Source of the DNA: Roseomonas sp.
GTDB lineage: Bacteria > Pseudomonadota > Alphaproteobacteria > Acetobacterales > Acetobacteraceae
Length of the DNA: 64,000 nucleotides
NCBI GenBank assembly: GCA_020249285.1
Contig: JADCFX010000010.1
Span: forward strand, 62,001-126,000
Direction: 5' to 3'
How positions within the stretch are numbered: the stretch's first letter is position 1; every line of letters starts with the position of its first letter. The translations under genes were made by a program, and so were the position numbers. Below the pieces are notes generated by a model. The model did not search any database. It saw nothing but the letters and a program-made list of their open reading frames with translations, and was not told the origin of the DNA. Positions 16,586 to 24,343 of this stretch are shown in pieces.

Positions 16586-17785
16586 ATGAGCAGCACTGCC
16601 AATACCGTTGATGTTGATTACGCGACCGAGATGCTGATCCGCTTGCTCGCGATTGACAGCGTCACGGGGTTTGAAGCCGCCATCGGCGCTGCCATTGTGG
16701 ATGAATTGAAGAAGGTTGGCGTGCCGGCAAGCGCCATCCGCTACGATACCGTCCATCAGCGCATCAAGTTGCCGACCGAAGTGGGCAATCTGATCGTTGA
16801 CCTGCCAGGCACCAAGCCCGGACCGCGGCTGTTATTCTCCACACACATGGATACCGTGCCGCTGTGCAAGGGTGCGAAGCCGCGGCGTGAGGGGGACCGG
16901 ATTGTTTCTGATGGCACCACGGCTTTGGGTGGCGATAATGGCACGGGCTGCGTTGTGCTTATTGCGCTCGCGAAGGCGCTTATCCAACATAAGCTGCCGC
17001 ATCCGCCGATCACCATGCTGTTCACCGTGCGCGAAGAAAGCGGGCTGCATGGCGCACGTGAACTTGACCCGAAGGACCTGGGCGGTGCCACCATGGGCTT
17101 CAATGTGGACAGTACCCACGCGGCCTTGCTCACCATCGGCGCGGTCGGGCAGCAGAATTGGGAAGTCACCATCAAGGGCAAGGCCGCCCATGCCGGTGTG
17201 GCGCCGGAACGAGGCATATCCTCGACGCTTGTTGCTTCCATCGGGCTGACCGAAGCACGGCGCAGCGGCTGGTTCGGCAAGGTGGAGCAACCGGAAGGCA
17301 AGGGTTCATCCAATGTTGGTATCTTTGGTGGCAAGGATGGCAAGCCCGCTGGCGATGCGACCAATGTCGTGACGGATTACGTGCATCTGGTGGGTGAAGC
17401 CCGCAGCACCGATGCGGCCTTTGCAGTCAAGATCACCGAAGCATTCGAAGCCGCCTTCAATAAGGCGAAGGGTGAGGTGAAGGATGCCGATGGCAATATG
17501 GCCGAAGTGACATTCCAGGCGCGCACCGCCTATCCGCCCTTCCTGATGTCGGAAGATGACCCCGCCGTGCAGCGCGCCAAGAAGGCCGCGCAATCCATGG
17601 GGCTTGAGCCCGTGACCATGGTGTCTGCCGGCGGGCTGGATGCGAATTGGCTGGTGAAGCATGGCGTGCCGACCGTGACTTTCGGCGCGGGCCAGGCTGA
17701 AATCCACACGGTCAATGAATATGTGGTTATTCCGGAATTCGCCCAAGGCTGCCGCCTGGCGGTTGCCATCGCGACGCTGGAGTAA
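16586..17785 (+). CDS. PepT-like M20 family metallopeptidase
   Basis: A 399-residue cytoplasmic zinc peptidase. Metal ligands and catalytic residues are clear: H87 and D89 in FSTHMDTVP, D117 in ALGGDNGTG, the Glu pair in TVREESGLHGA, and later AAHAGVAPERG of the lid domain and a final His in AEIHTVNEY. The pattern fits the PepT/M42-like subgroup of M20 (tripeptide aminopeptidases). AGGAGAG lies 9 bases before the ATG. It lies 12 bp upstream of the response regulator and may share its transcript, though no functional link is obvious. Confidence 0.87.
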   Translation: MSSTANTVDVDYATEMLIRLLAIDSVTGFEAAIGAAIVDELKKVGVPASAIRYDTVHQRIKLPTEVGNLIVDLPGTKPGPRLLFSTHMDTVPLCKGAKPRREGDRIVSDGTTALGGDNGTGCVVLIALAKALIQHKLPHPPITMLFTVREESGLHGARELDPKDLGGATMGFNVDSTHAALLTIGAVGQQNWEVTIKGKAAHAGVAPERGISSTLVASIGLTEARRSGWFGKVEQPEGKGSSNVGIFGGKDGKPAGDATNVVTDYVHLVGEARSTDAAFAVKITEAFEAAFNKAKGEVKDADGNMAEVTFQARTAYPPFLMSEDDPAVQRAKKAAQSMGLEPVTMVSAGGLDANWLVKHGVPTVTFGAGQAEIHTVNEYVVIPEFAQGCRLAVAIATLE

Positions 17786-17797
17786 TATCCGCGCCCC

Positions 17798-18475
17798 ATG
17801 CGCATCCTGCTGATCGAAGACGATAGGGCGACGGCCGACTACATCGCCAAGGGTCTGCAGGAAATCGGCCATGTCGTGCAGGTGGCGCGTACCGGGCGCG
17901 ACGGCATGCTGCTTGCGGCTGGTGAGGCCTGGGATGTGATCGTGACAGATCGCATGCTGCCGGGGCCTGATGGCCTGACCATTCTGCGCACCCTGCGCGC
18001 TTCCGGCATCACCACCCCCGTGCTGGTACTGACAGCGCTGGGGGAGGTTGAGCGGCGCGTGGAAGGGCTTGATGCTGGTGCGGATGACTATCTGGCGAAG
18101 CCTTTCGCCTTCAGTGAACTCCGCGCACGCATCGCGGCACTGGCGCGCCGCCCTGCGCCCACGACAGACCCGGTATTGCTGCAAGTGGGTGATATTGAAA
18201 TGGATTTGCTGAAGCGCGTGGTGCGGCGCAATGGCCAGCCAGTGGAATTGCTGCCGACCGAAATGCGCCTCCTGGAATTCATGCTGCGTCGCCCGGGGCA
18301 GGTGCTGACCAAGACCATGCTGCTGGAAGGCGTTTGGGATTTGAACTTCGATCCTTCGACCAATCTGGTAGAAGTCCATGTCAGCCGACTGCGCCGGAAG
18401 CTGTCGCAGGAAGGATCGCCGGCGCCCATTCAGACCATGCGCGGTGTGGGCTATATGCTCGGCCCGCCGAAATGA
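17798..18475 (+). CDS. OmpR-family response regulator
   Basis: A 225-residue two-domain regulator. In the receiver domain the acidic pair is ED(D)8-9, the phosphorylation site Asp51 is in VIVTDRMLPGPDG, and Lys is in LAKPFAF. The C-terminal winged-helix domain has the OmpR pattern (LLEFMLRRPGQVLTKTMLLE ... NLVEVHVSRLRRKL ... IQTMRGVGYML). Its stop overlaps the kinase ATG by 4 bases (ATGA), so the two are translationally coupled. The HtrA protease gene downstream is a likely target because envelope-stress regulators often lie beside their protease, but this is inference. Confidence 0.93.
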   Translation: MRILLIEDDRATADYIAKGLQEIGHVVQVARTGRDGMLLAAGEAWDVIVTDRMLPGPDGLTILRTLRASGITTPVLVLTALGEVERRVEGLDAGADDYLAKPFAFSELRARIAALARRPAPTTDPVLLQVGDIEMDLLKRVVRRNGQPVELLPTEMRLLEFMLRRPGQVLTKTMLLEGVWDLNFDPSTNLVEVHVSRLRRKLSQEGSPAPIQTMRGVGYMLGPPK

Positions 18476-19824
18476 ACGGGCTTACCCGGTTATTGCGCAG
18501 CTTCGCGCTCCGCACCGCATTGCTGACGGCCTTTGGCGTTTTGGGCATTTCCGCGCTGGGCCTTGGGCTTGGGTGGTTGCGGAGTTCATCGGCCTTGGAA
18601 GAAGCGTTGGACAGCACCATCCGCGCGGAAGCCGAATTGCTGCTTGGCGAATTTCAGCGCTTCGGCATGATTGGCCTGACTCGCGCGGTGGAAGCCCGCA
18701 CGCGGGACCGCACACCAAGCGCCATTTTGGTGCAATTGCGCTTGCCGGATGGGCGCCCCCTTGCTGGGTCTGCGCGACTTTCCGGTGCGCCGGGGGGCTT
18801 GCGCGGTTTTGTGACGCTCAGGGCACCAGAAGGGCCGGTGCGCACGCTGGGCATTGGGGTTGCCACTGGCTTCACCTTGCTGGTCGCGGCGGAATTCGGC
18901 GCGGTGCTGGATACGGCTGCCACCCTTGCCACCACGCTGCTCGCGGCCGGTGCGGTGGCTGTCCTAATTGCGCTCGCTTTCGGCTTGTTCATGGCGCGCG
19001 GGCTGCAATTGCGCCTTCGCCGCGTCTCAGAAGCAGCGGAACAGGTGATGCGCGGTGATTTGGCGCGCCGTCTGCCCTTGGCCGGCAGCGCCGATGAATT
19101 CGACCGCCTGGCGGGCACGGTGAACACGCTGCTGGAACGTCAGGAAGCGCTGATCGAAGGCATGCGGCAGGTCACGGTGGATGTCGCGCATGATTTGCGC
19201 GGCCCGCTTTCCCGCCTGCGTCAAAAGCTGGAAGCAGCCCTCGCACGCGCGCGCGATCCCAATGCCGATGGCGCAGCCTTTGAAGCTGCCTTGGCTGAAT
19301 TGGATACGGTGCTTGCCGCCTTCACCGCGCTGCTGCGTATTGCTCAGCTTGAAGCCGGCCCGCCTTTGCCGCCGCAGGAAGCGCCGGTGGTGGACCTTTC
19401 TGCGCTGGTGACGACACTGGCCGAGGCTTATGCGGTGGTGGCGGAAGAAGCCGGCAAGCGGCTTGAGGTGCAGGTAGCACCCGACCAGCGCCTGCATGGC
19501 GATGCCGCGCTACTGCGGCAAATGCTCACGAATCTCATGGACAATGCCCTGACCCATGGCGGGGGCACACTGCGCGTGACGCTGCGCCCAGGCCCCGTGC
19601 TGGAAGTGGCCGATGATGGGCCAGGTGTGCCGCCCGAAGAACGCGCCCGCGTGCTGCGCCGCTTCTATCGGCTGGACCGCAGCCGGGGCACACCGGGCAG
19701 CGGGCTTGGCCTAGCGCTGGTGGCGGCGGTGGCAAAGCTGCATGGCGCGGCGCCGGTATTGTCCGATGCCGCGCCGGGGCTGTGCGTGACGGTCGATCTT
19801 TCGGGCGCCAAACTCATGAATTGA
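18472..19824 (+). CDS. sensor histidine kinase with HAMP domain
   Basis: A 450-residue membrane kinase. TM1 is at about 14-36, a periplasmic loop of about 110 residues follows, TM2 is at 153-175, HAMP at 176-228, and HisKA has phospho-acceptor His240 in VAHDLRGPLS. HATPase_c has the N box (NLMDNALTHG) and G1 box (DDGPGVPPEE) with GSGLGLALV. The frame is open upstream to 18334, but ATG 18472 overlaps the regulator stop and gives a proper TM start. The sensor loop has no recognised domain. Partner of the regulator at 17798. Confidence 0.93.
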   Translation: MNGLTRLLRSFALRTALLTAFGVLGISALGLGLGWLRSSSALEEALDSTIRAEAELLLGEFQRFGMIGLTRAVEARTRDRTPSAILVQLRLPDGRPLAGSARLSGAPGGLRGFVTLRAPEGPVRTLGIGVATGFTLLVAAEFGAVLDTAATLATTLLAAGAVAVLIALAFGLFMARGLQLRLRRVSEAAEQVMRGDLARRLPLAGSADEFDRLAGTVNTLLERQEALIEGMRQVTVDVAHDLRGPLSRLRQKLEAALARARDPNADGAAFEAALAELDTVLAAFTALLRIAQLEAGPPLPPQEAPVVDLSALVTTLAEAYAVVAEEAGKRLEVQVAPDQRLHGDAALLRQMLTNLMDNALTHGGGTLRVTLRPGPVLEVADDGPGVPPEERARVLRRFYRLDRSRGTPGSGLGLALVAAVAKLHGAAPVLSDAAPGLCVTVDLSGAKLMN

Positions 19825-19866
19825 GCCGCTAGGAGCGGATCAATTCATGGCCTCTGTGATCTGGTC

Positions 19867-19910
19867 GCATTTTCCGAGCCGCCAAGCGATTCCGCTTGGC
19901 TTGAAAATGC
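19867..19910 (+). repeat. dispersed palindromic element, copy B
   Basis: The same 44-bp core as copy A: GCATTTTC (19867-19874) and GAAAATGC (19903-19910) at the ends, with CCAAGCG (19882-19888) facing CGCTTGG (19893-19899) inside. Relative to copies A and C one inner stem pair is changed on both sides (T-A to C-G), so pairing is kept. It lies between the sensor kinase and htrA. Outer flanks are less conserved than in A and C. Confidence 0.8.
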
Positions 19911-19916
19911 TCCATC

Positions 19917-19932
19917 CTGAAAATCTTTTCAG
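19917..19932. promoter_or_regulatory. 16-bp perfect palindrome upstream of htrA
   Basis: CTGAAAATCTTTTCAG is a perfect inverted repeat (CTGAAAA / TTTTCAG around TC), about 95 bp before the htrA start. It could be an operator, for example for the adjacent OmpR-type regulator, although OmpR-family sites are usually direct repeats. No clear -35/-10 pair was found. The htrA ribosome site GGAGAG is 10 bases before its ATG. Confidence 0.35.
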
Positions 19933-20027
19933 CTTCGCGTTCGGGACTTTACAGCAGGTTTTCTCCATTTTGGCAGTCAAGGCGAACGCGAATCAGCGCC
20001 CTGCCCTTTAGATGGAGAGAACAACTC

Positions 20028-21461
20028 ATGGCTACTTCCAGCCCCGCCCGCCGGACTGCGCGCTATGCGCTGCTCGGCCTTTTGCTTGGTTCAACCGCGC
20101 TGACCGGCCTTGCCGTGCACGCCCAAAATGCCCCGGCGCCTGTTGCCCCGGCGATTACCCTTGACCGCGCCGCGCCGGCCGCCGGCTTTGCCGAGCTTGT
20201 GAAGGCCGTGCGCCCAGCCGTTGTCACCATCAATGTTTCCGGCAAGCAGCCGCGCACTGAGACGGGCATGCCCAACCCCGGCCAGGGCCGCGTGCAAGGC
20301 ACCGGTTCGGGCTTCATCATTGATGCCGCTGGCTTCATCGTGACCAACAACCACGTTGTGGATGGCGCCACGCGCGTTATGGTGAAGCTTGAAGATGGCC
20401 GCGAATTGCAGGCCCGCGTTGTTGGCCGCGATTCGCGCACCGATGTCGCGCTGCTGAAGGTGGAAGCCGGCGCGCCGCTGCCCTTCGTTGCTTTGGGCGA
20501 TTCTGATCGTGCCCAACCCGGCGATTGGGTGGTGGCCATGGGCAATCCCTATGGCCTGTCCGGCACTGTGACCACGGGCGTGGTCTCGGCCACAGGCCGC
20601 GATATTGGCGCTGGCCCCTATGATGATTTCATCCAGGTGGATGCGCCGATCAATCAGGGCAATTCCGGCGGCCCGCTTTTCGCCCGCGATGGCGGCGTGA
20701 TTGGCGTGAATACGGCGATCTTCAGCCCGACCGGTGGCTCGGTGGGTATCGGCTTTGCCGTGCCGTCCAATATGGTGAAGCGCGTTGTGGTGGAACTGCG
20801 TGAGAAAGGCTTTGTGGAGCGCGGCTTCATTGGTGTTTCGACCCAGCCGGTGAATACGGCCATGGCGGCGGCGTTGAAGCTGCCGGCCAAGGGCGCCGAA
20901 GCACCGCAGGGTGCCCTTGTGGCGGGTGTGGAAAATGACAGCCCCGCCGCCAAGGCCGGCCTGAAGCCAGGCGATGTGGTGACGGCGCTGGATGGCAAGG
21001 CCGTGCGCAACCCGCGTGACTTGGCGCGCAACGTGGCGGATCTCCGCCCCGGTGCGAAGGCTGATCTGAAGCTCTGGCGCGATGGGGCCGAGGCCAGCCT
21101 GCGTGTGGATATCGCTGCTCAGCCTGGTACGGAACGTGCCCGCGCGGGTGCCGAACAATCCAACGCGCCGCGCATTGGTGTTTCTCTGGCGCCGATCACG
21201 CCGGAAGCGCGTGCGTCACTCCGCTTGCCCAATGATGCCAAGGGCGCGCTGGTGCAGGCCGTGGAGCCGAATTCACGCGCACAAGAAGCCGGTTTGCGCC
21301 GGGGCGATGTGATCATCGGCGTCGGCGCAGCGGCCACCGATGATGCGGAAGCCGCCGTGCGTGCACTGCGTGAGGCGAATGCCGCTGGTGGTGCGGTGGC
21401 GGTGCGCGTCCTGCGCGATGGCAAGCCGGCCTTCATCGCCGTGCCTGCCGCGCAGGGCTAA
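20028..21461 (+). CDS. Do-like periplasmic serine protease (DegP/HtrA)
   Basis: A 477-residue exported protease/chaperone that degrades misfolded periplasmic proteins. An N-terminal signal (AR-rich start, ALLGLLLGSTALTGLAVHAQ) precedes the trypsin-like domain with His109 (NNHVVDGA), Asp139 (DSRTDVALL) and Ser213 (NQGNSGGPLF). Two PDZ domains follow at about 275-370 and 395-470 (GFIGVSTQPV; RIGVSLAPIT). The length and two PDZ domains fit the DegP/DegQ/MucD group. It lies 203 bp downstream of a two-component pair, which suggests stress control. A strong terminator follows at 21555. Confidence 0.94.
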   Translation: MATSSPARRTARYALLGLLLGSTALTGLAVHAQNAPAPVAPAITLDRAAPAAGFAELVKAVRPAVVTINVSGKQPRTETGMPNPGQGRVQGTGSGFIIDAAGFIVTNNHVVDGATRVMVKLEDGRELQARVVGRDSRTDVALLKVEAGAPLPFVALGDSDRAQPGDWVVAMGNPYGLSGTVTTGVVSATGRDIGAGPYDDFIQVDAPINQGNSGGPLFARDGGVIGVNTAIFSPTGGSVGIGFAVPSNMVKRVVVELREKGFVERGFIGVSTQPVNTAMAAALKLPAKGAEAPQGALVAGVENDSPAAKAGLKPGDVVTALDGKAVRNPRDLARNVADLRPGAKADLKLWRDGAEASLRVDIAAQPGTERARAGAEQSNAPRIGVSLAPITPEARASLRLPNDAKGALVQAVEPNSRAQEAGLRRGDVIIGVGAAATDDAEAAVRALREANAAGGAVAVRVLRDGKPAFIAVPAAQG

Positions 21462-21554
21462 CAATCCGGCGGCGTGTCTGATAAGGCGCGCCGCCGAATG
21501 GTAAGGCTGGAGAAAGAATAATGCGCGCCGCAATGGGCGCAGCCTCCGGCCCCG

Positions 21555-21604
21555 CCGGCCATGGTGGGAGAACTGACCCCTTAAACCATCATGGCCGGTT
21601 TTTT
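21555..21604 (+). terminator. Rho-independent terminator of htrA
   Basis: A thirteen-pair stem CCGGCCATGGTGG (21555-21567) / CCATCATGGCCGG (21586-21598), with one G-U pair in RNA and an 18-base loop, is followed by TTTTTT (21599-21604). It is placed between the convergent htrA and porin genes. Confidence 0.85.
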
Positions 21605-21622
21605 GTTATGTTTTCTGCAACT

Positions 21623-23194
21623 TCAGAACCGCACAATGCCAACCGCAAGCAGGCGATTGGCAATACCATGGCCGACGCCATTGGCACCCACCGCGCCAGC
21701 GCCATCTTCAAGATCACGCCGGCTGAAGACATATTCCAGACCAAGATCGAGCCACCCAAAAGGCATGCGGCTGGTTGGGCGATCGGCGAAGGGGCTCCAG
21801 ATCAGATTGGCAATGACCTGCTGCATTTCCCGGTTGCGCGCCAATGCCCCCGCCGTGCCGGCGCCGAAACGGATGGAGGAGGGGTAATCCTGCCGCGCAT
21901 AGGCGTAGGAGACCGTGCTCCGCACCTTATCGGTCCAGAAGCGCCGATAGCCGATAGTGCCGCCATAGGTGGGTACGGAATCCAGGCTGTAATCCATGCC
22001 GGTCGCTGTGATGATGTCGGAAATACCGCCCTGGCCAAAGGTATTGCCGGCGAAATAGCGGCCAATGCCTTCACCATAATAGCCCATCAACATCAGCTCA
22101 TCGCGCCCGAGAGCGGAGATCCATTTGCCTAGCGGCAGGCGCGTATGGGCGGCAAGCCCCCAGCCATAGGTGCTCTCGCTCGGCCTTGGGCCAAGCGTGG
22201 TGCCATCCGGTTCAAGCGATAGCTGCCGGAAAAGGCCGCGCAGAACGTATTCCTCTGCGCCATCGCGCCAGGTCAGCCGCGCCAGCAGATCGGGCATTTG
22301 GTCAAAGGCCGGACTTGCGCCGCCATCAAAGCGAATGGGCGAAAAGGCCGGGCCGCGTTGCGTCAGGATATCGCCATAGGGCGCTTCAACCGAACCTTGC
22401 AGCATCCAATTGCTGCCGAAGCGGTGCGTCACGCGAAGCTGCGCCTGGCGGATGAAGCTTTGATTGAGGTTGGTCGCATCATGCATCGCCTCGGTCAGCC
22501 CTTCATTCCAAAGGCTGTTTGTTTGTCCGATCAGGTAGCTCCAATCATCGCGGGTCAATTCGGCGAAGGCCTGCCTGAGGCGATAGGCAAGATCACCACC
22601 TTGCGAAATCTCACCACGGAAATCGCCTTCAATCGTGGTATCCAAGCGCCCCCAGGCAGTATCGGTGCGCGTATCAAAGCCGAAGCGCGAACTGCGCGCG
22701 GTGATGTCGCCATCGCCGGGCTGCGTATTTCTGGCAGTCAGCGGAATACCCTGCACTGAGGCCGCATCGGTCGGGTTGCGCGCATTGAAATCGCGATAAC
22801 CCGTCAGCCGCAGAAACCCATAAAGCCGCACGGTCGTATCCGAATTCGGGATGCGCATGGCAAGCCCATCCAGGCTGCCGCGCAGCGCCTCATCCACCTC
22901 AGCGCGCACGACCTCAGGCGAGCGTGGCGCGGGTGCGGCGGCAGGGGCGGCTGCGGTGGCGGCAACCGGCGCTGTGCGGGGTGCTGCGGCACGTGCCGGT
23001 GCGGCTGGTGCAGGTGCGGGCACGGGTGCGGCGACAGGGGCCGGGCGCTGCGGGCGGCGTTCGAGTTCATTCACACGTTGTTGCAGCGCATCTATGCGCC
23101 GCATCAGATCTTCCATGGTGGGCTGCTGCGCATAGGCTGGGGCAGCCCCCACCATCAGACCCAGCATGGCCGCGCCGGCCCATTTTGATCTCAT
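21623..23194 (-). CDS. DcaP-like trimeric outer-membrane porin
   Basis: I start at ATG 23194, with GGGGG 7 bases upstream: MRSKWAGAAMLGLMVGAAPA is a signal peptide cut before QQPTM. A short coiled coil (MEDLMRRIDALQQRVNELER) as in DcaP is followed by a long Ala/Pro linker. From about residue 110 the beta-barrel is typical: VRLYGFLRLTGYRDF, ARSSRFGFDTRTDTAWG, alternating aromatic strands, and a C-terminal ...VGIVRF ending in Phe. DcaP proteins import small anionic solutes. The start could also be 23200. The adjacent LpxR-like gene is on the same strand upstream. Confidence 0.82.
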   Translation of the reverse strand: MRSKWAGAAMLGLMVGAAPAYAQQPTMEDLMRRIDALQQRVNELERRPQRPAPVAAPVPAPAPAAPARAAAPRTAPVAATAAAPAAAPAPRSPEVVRAEVDEALRGSLDGLAMRIPNSDTTVRLYGFLRLTGYRDFNARNPTDAASVQGIPLTARNTQPGDGDITARSSRFGFDTRTDTAWGRLDTTIEGDFRGEISQGGDLAYRLRQAFAELTRDDWSYLIGQTNSLWNEGLTEAMHDATNLNQSFIRQAQLRVTHRFGSNWMLQGSVEAPYGDILTQRGPAFSPIRFDGGASPAFDQMPDLLARLTWRDGAEEYVLRGLFRQLSLEPDGTTLGPRPSESTYGWGLAAHTRLPLGKWISALGRDELMLMGYYGEGIGRYFAGNTFGQGGISDIITATGMDYSLDSVPTYGGTIGYRRFWTDKVRSTVSYAYARQDYPSSIRFGAGTAGALARNREMQQVIANLIWSPFADRPTSRMPFGWLDLGLEYVFSRRDLEDGAGAVGANGVGHGIANRLLAVGIVRF

Positions 23195-23332
23195 TTGCAT
23201 GCCCCCTGTGTCTTCTGGCCCTGACGCCAAGAATCTTTCACAATGATTGGAAACCAGGGGGTAGCGCCGCGCATTGGCGGAGTGTCGCGCGACTGTGCAG
23301 GGTATCTCTGAGGCGCCTATGCCGTTCAGGCG

Positions 23333-24340
23333 CTAAAAGCGGAAGGCGATGCTGACCGACCCGAACTGCGCCGCTTCCCGCTGCGTTTCGAATTCCTTGC
23401 TGCGGATCGTATAGGTCGCGGTAAGGCGCATGGTCTCAAAAATCAGCGCAACGCCCGCGCTGGCATCGCCCACCAGCACTTCCCGATCCACGCTTCGGCT
23501 ATCGCGCCAAGTATTGCCATCCAGCGAGATATCCCGCGCCACTGCGCGGCCTTCAACACCGCCAAATACATACCAGCCAAAGCGCCCGGTTGGCTGGAAG
23601 AAAACCGAACCGGCGGAAACCGGGCGCACGCGCGGCGGGCCGAAATCCGCCTCAAGCTCGGTCCCGTAGCGGAGCAGCATGCCCCCGGCGGCATAGGTAT
23701 GCACATTGCCAAGGCTGGCCGCGAGGCTCGGCACCCAGCCGAAACGTCGGCCGGCGGAGTCGGGTTCACCATTCAGCCGCCATTGCCGGTTCGCCACCAG
23801 ATTGACGCCAGGTTCATCGCGAAGCTGATAATTCCAGCCATAGGCGCGATCAATCCGCATCAGATCATGCGTGGTGTTCTGCACCCATTCGCCAAGTGCG
23901 GAAGGCCCGATAACGCCAAGCTGCAATTCCAGCGTGCCCACTTCCCGCGCCGTATAGGAATGCAGCGAAACCGCGCCATAAAGCCAGGCGGCATAGGGGC
24001 GGTCCTTCGGGTCAGGATTGGTCGCCAGCGTATCTTCCGGCGTGAACATCTTCTGCCCGAAACTGAGGCCCCAGCGCGTCACGCCGCCACCTGGGAAAAA
24101 GAGGTTTGGCCCGTCTGTCAGCCCCGCAAGCCAAGCAGGCGGATCATAGGAAGGGGCGCGCCAGGCGAACAGAAAGCCATTGGTATAGTAGCGATCATTG
24201 CCGGAGAAGGTGTCGTTCTCGAACAGAAACGCGAAGGTGCCGGCCGGGTCGGCCTGTTGCTGCGCCGGCGTTTGCGCCAGCACCGGCAGCGCCGCAATCA
24301 GCGCTGCGCTGGTCAGCAAGAATCGCTGGAAGCCGCCCAT
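23333..24340 (-). CDS. LpxR-family lipid A deacylase (outer membrane)
   Basis: A 335-residue outer-membrane protein with a signal peptide (FLLTSAALIAALPVLAQ). The mature start has FLFENDTFSGNDRYYTNGF, where Asn42-Asp43 correspond to the conserved calcium/catalytic region of Salmonella LpxR. DRPYAAWLYG, LHSYTAREVG (the probable catalytic His) and ELQLGVIGPSALGEWVQNT also match DUF2219. It ends in Phe, as beta-barrel proteins do. The family removes the 3'-acyloxyacyl group of lipid A. The gene begins 3 bp after the SLC13 transporter stop. The activity itself is inference. Confidence 0.85.
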   Translation of the reverse strand: MGGFQRFLLTSAALIAALPVLAQTPAQQQADPAGTFAFLFENDTFSGNDRYYTNGFLFAWRAPSYDPPAWLAGLTDGPNLFFPGGGVTRWGLSFGQKMFTPEDTLATNPDPKDRPYAAWLYGAVSLHSYTAREVGTLELQLGVIGPSALGEWVQNTTHDLMRIDRAYGWNYQLRDEPGVNLVANRQWRLNGEPDSAGRRFGWVPSLAASLGNVHTYAAGGMLLRYGTELEADFGPPRVRPVSAGSVFFQPTGRFGWYVFGGVEGRAVARDISLDGNTWRDSRSVDREVLVGDASAGVALIFETMRLTATYTIRSKEFETQREAAQFGSVSIAFRF

Positions 24341-24343
24341 GGG

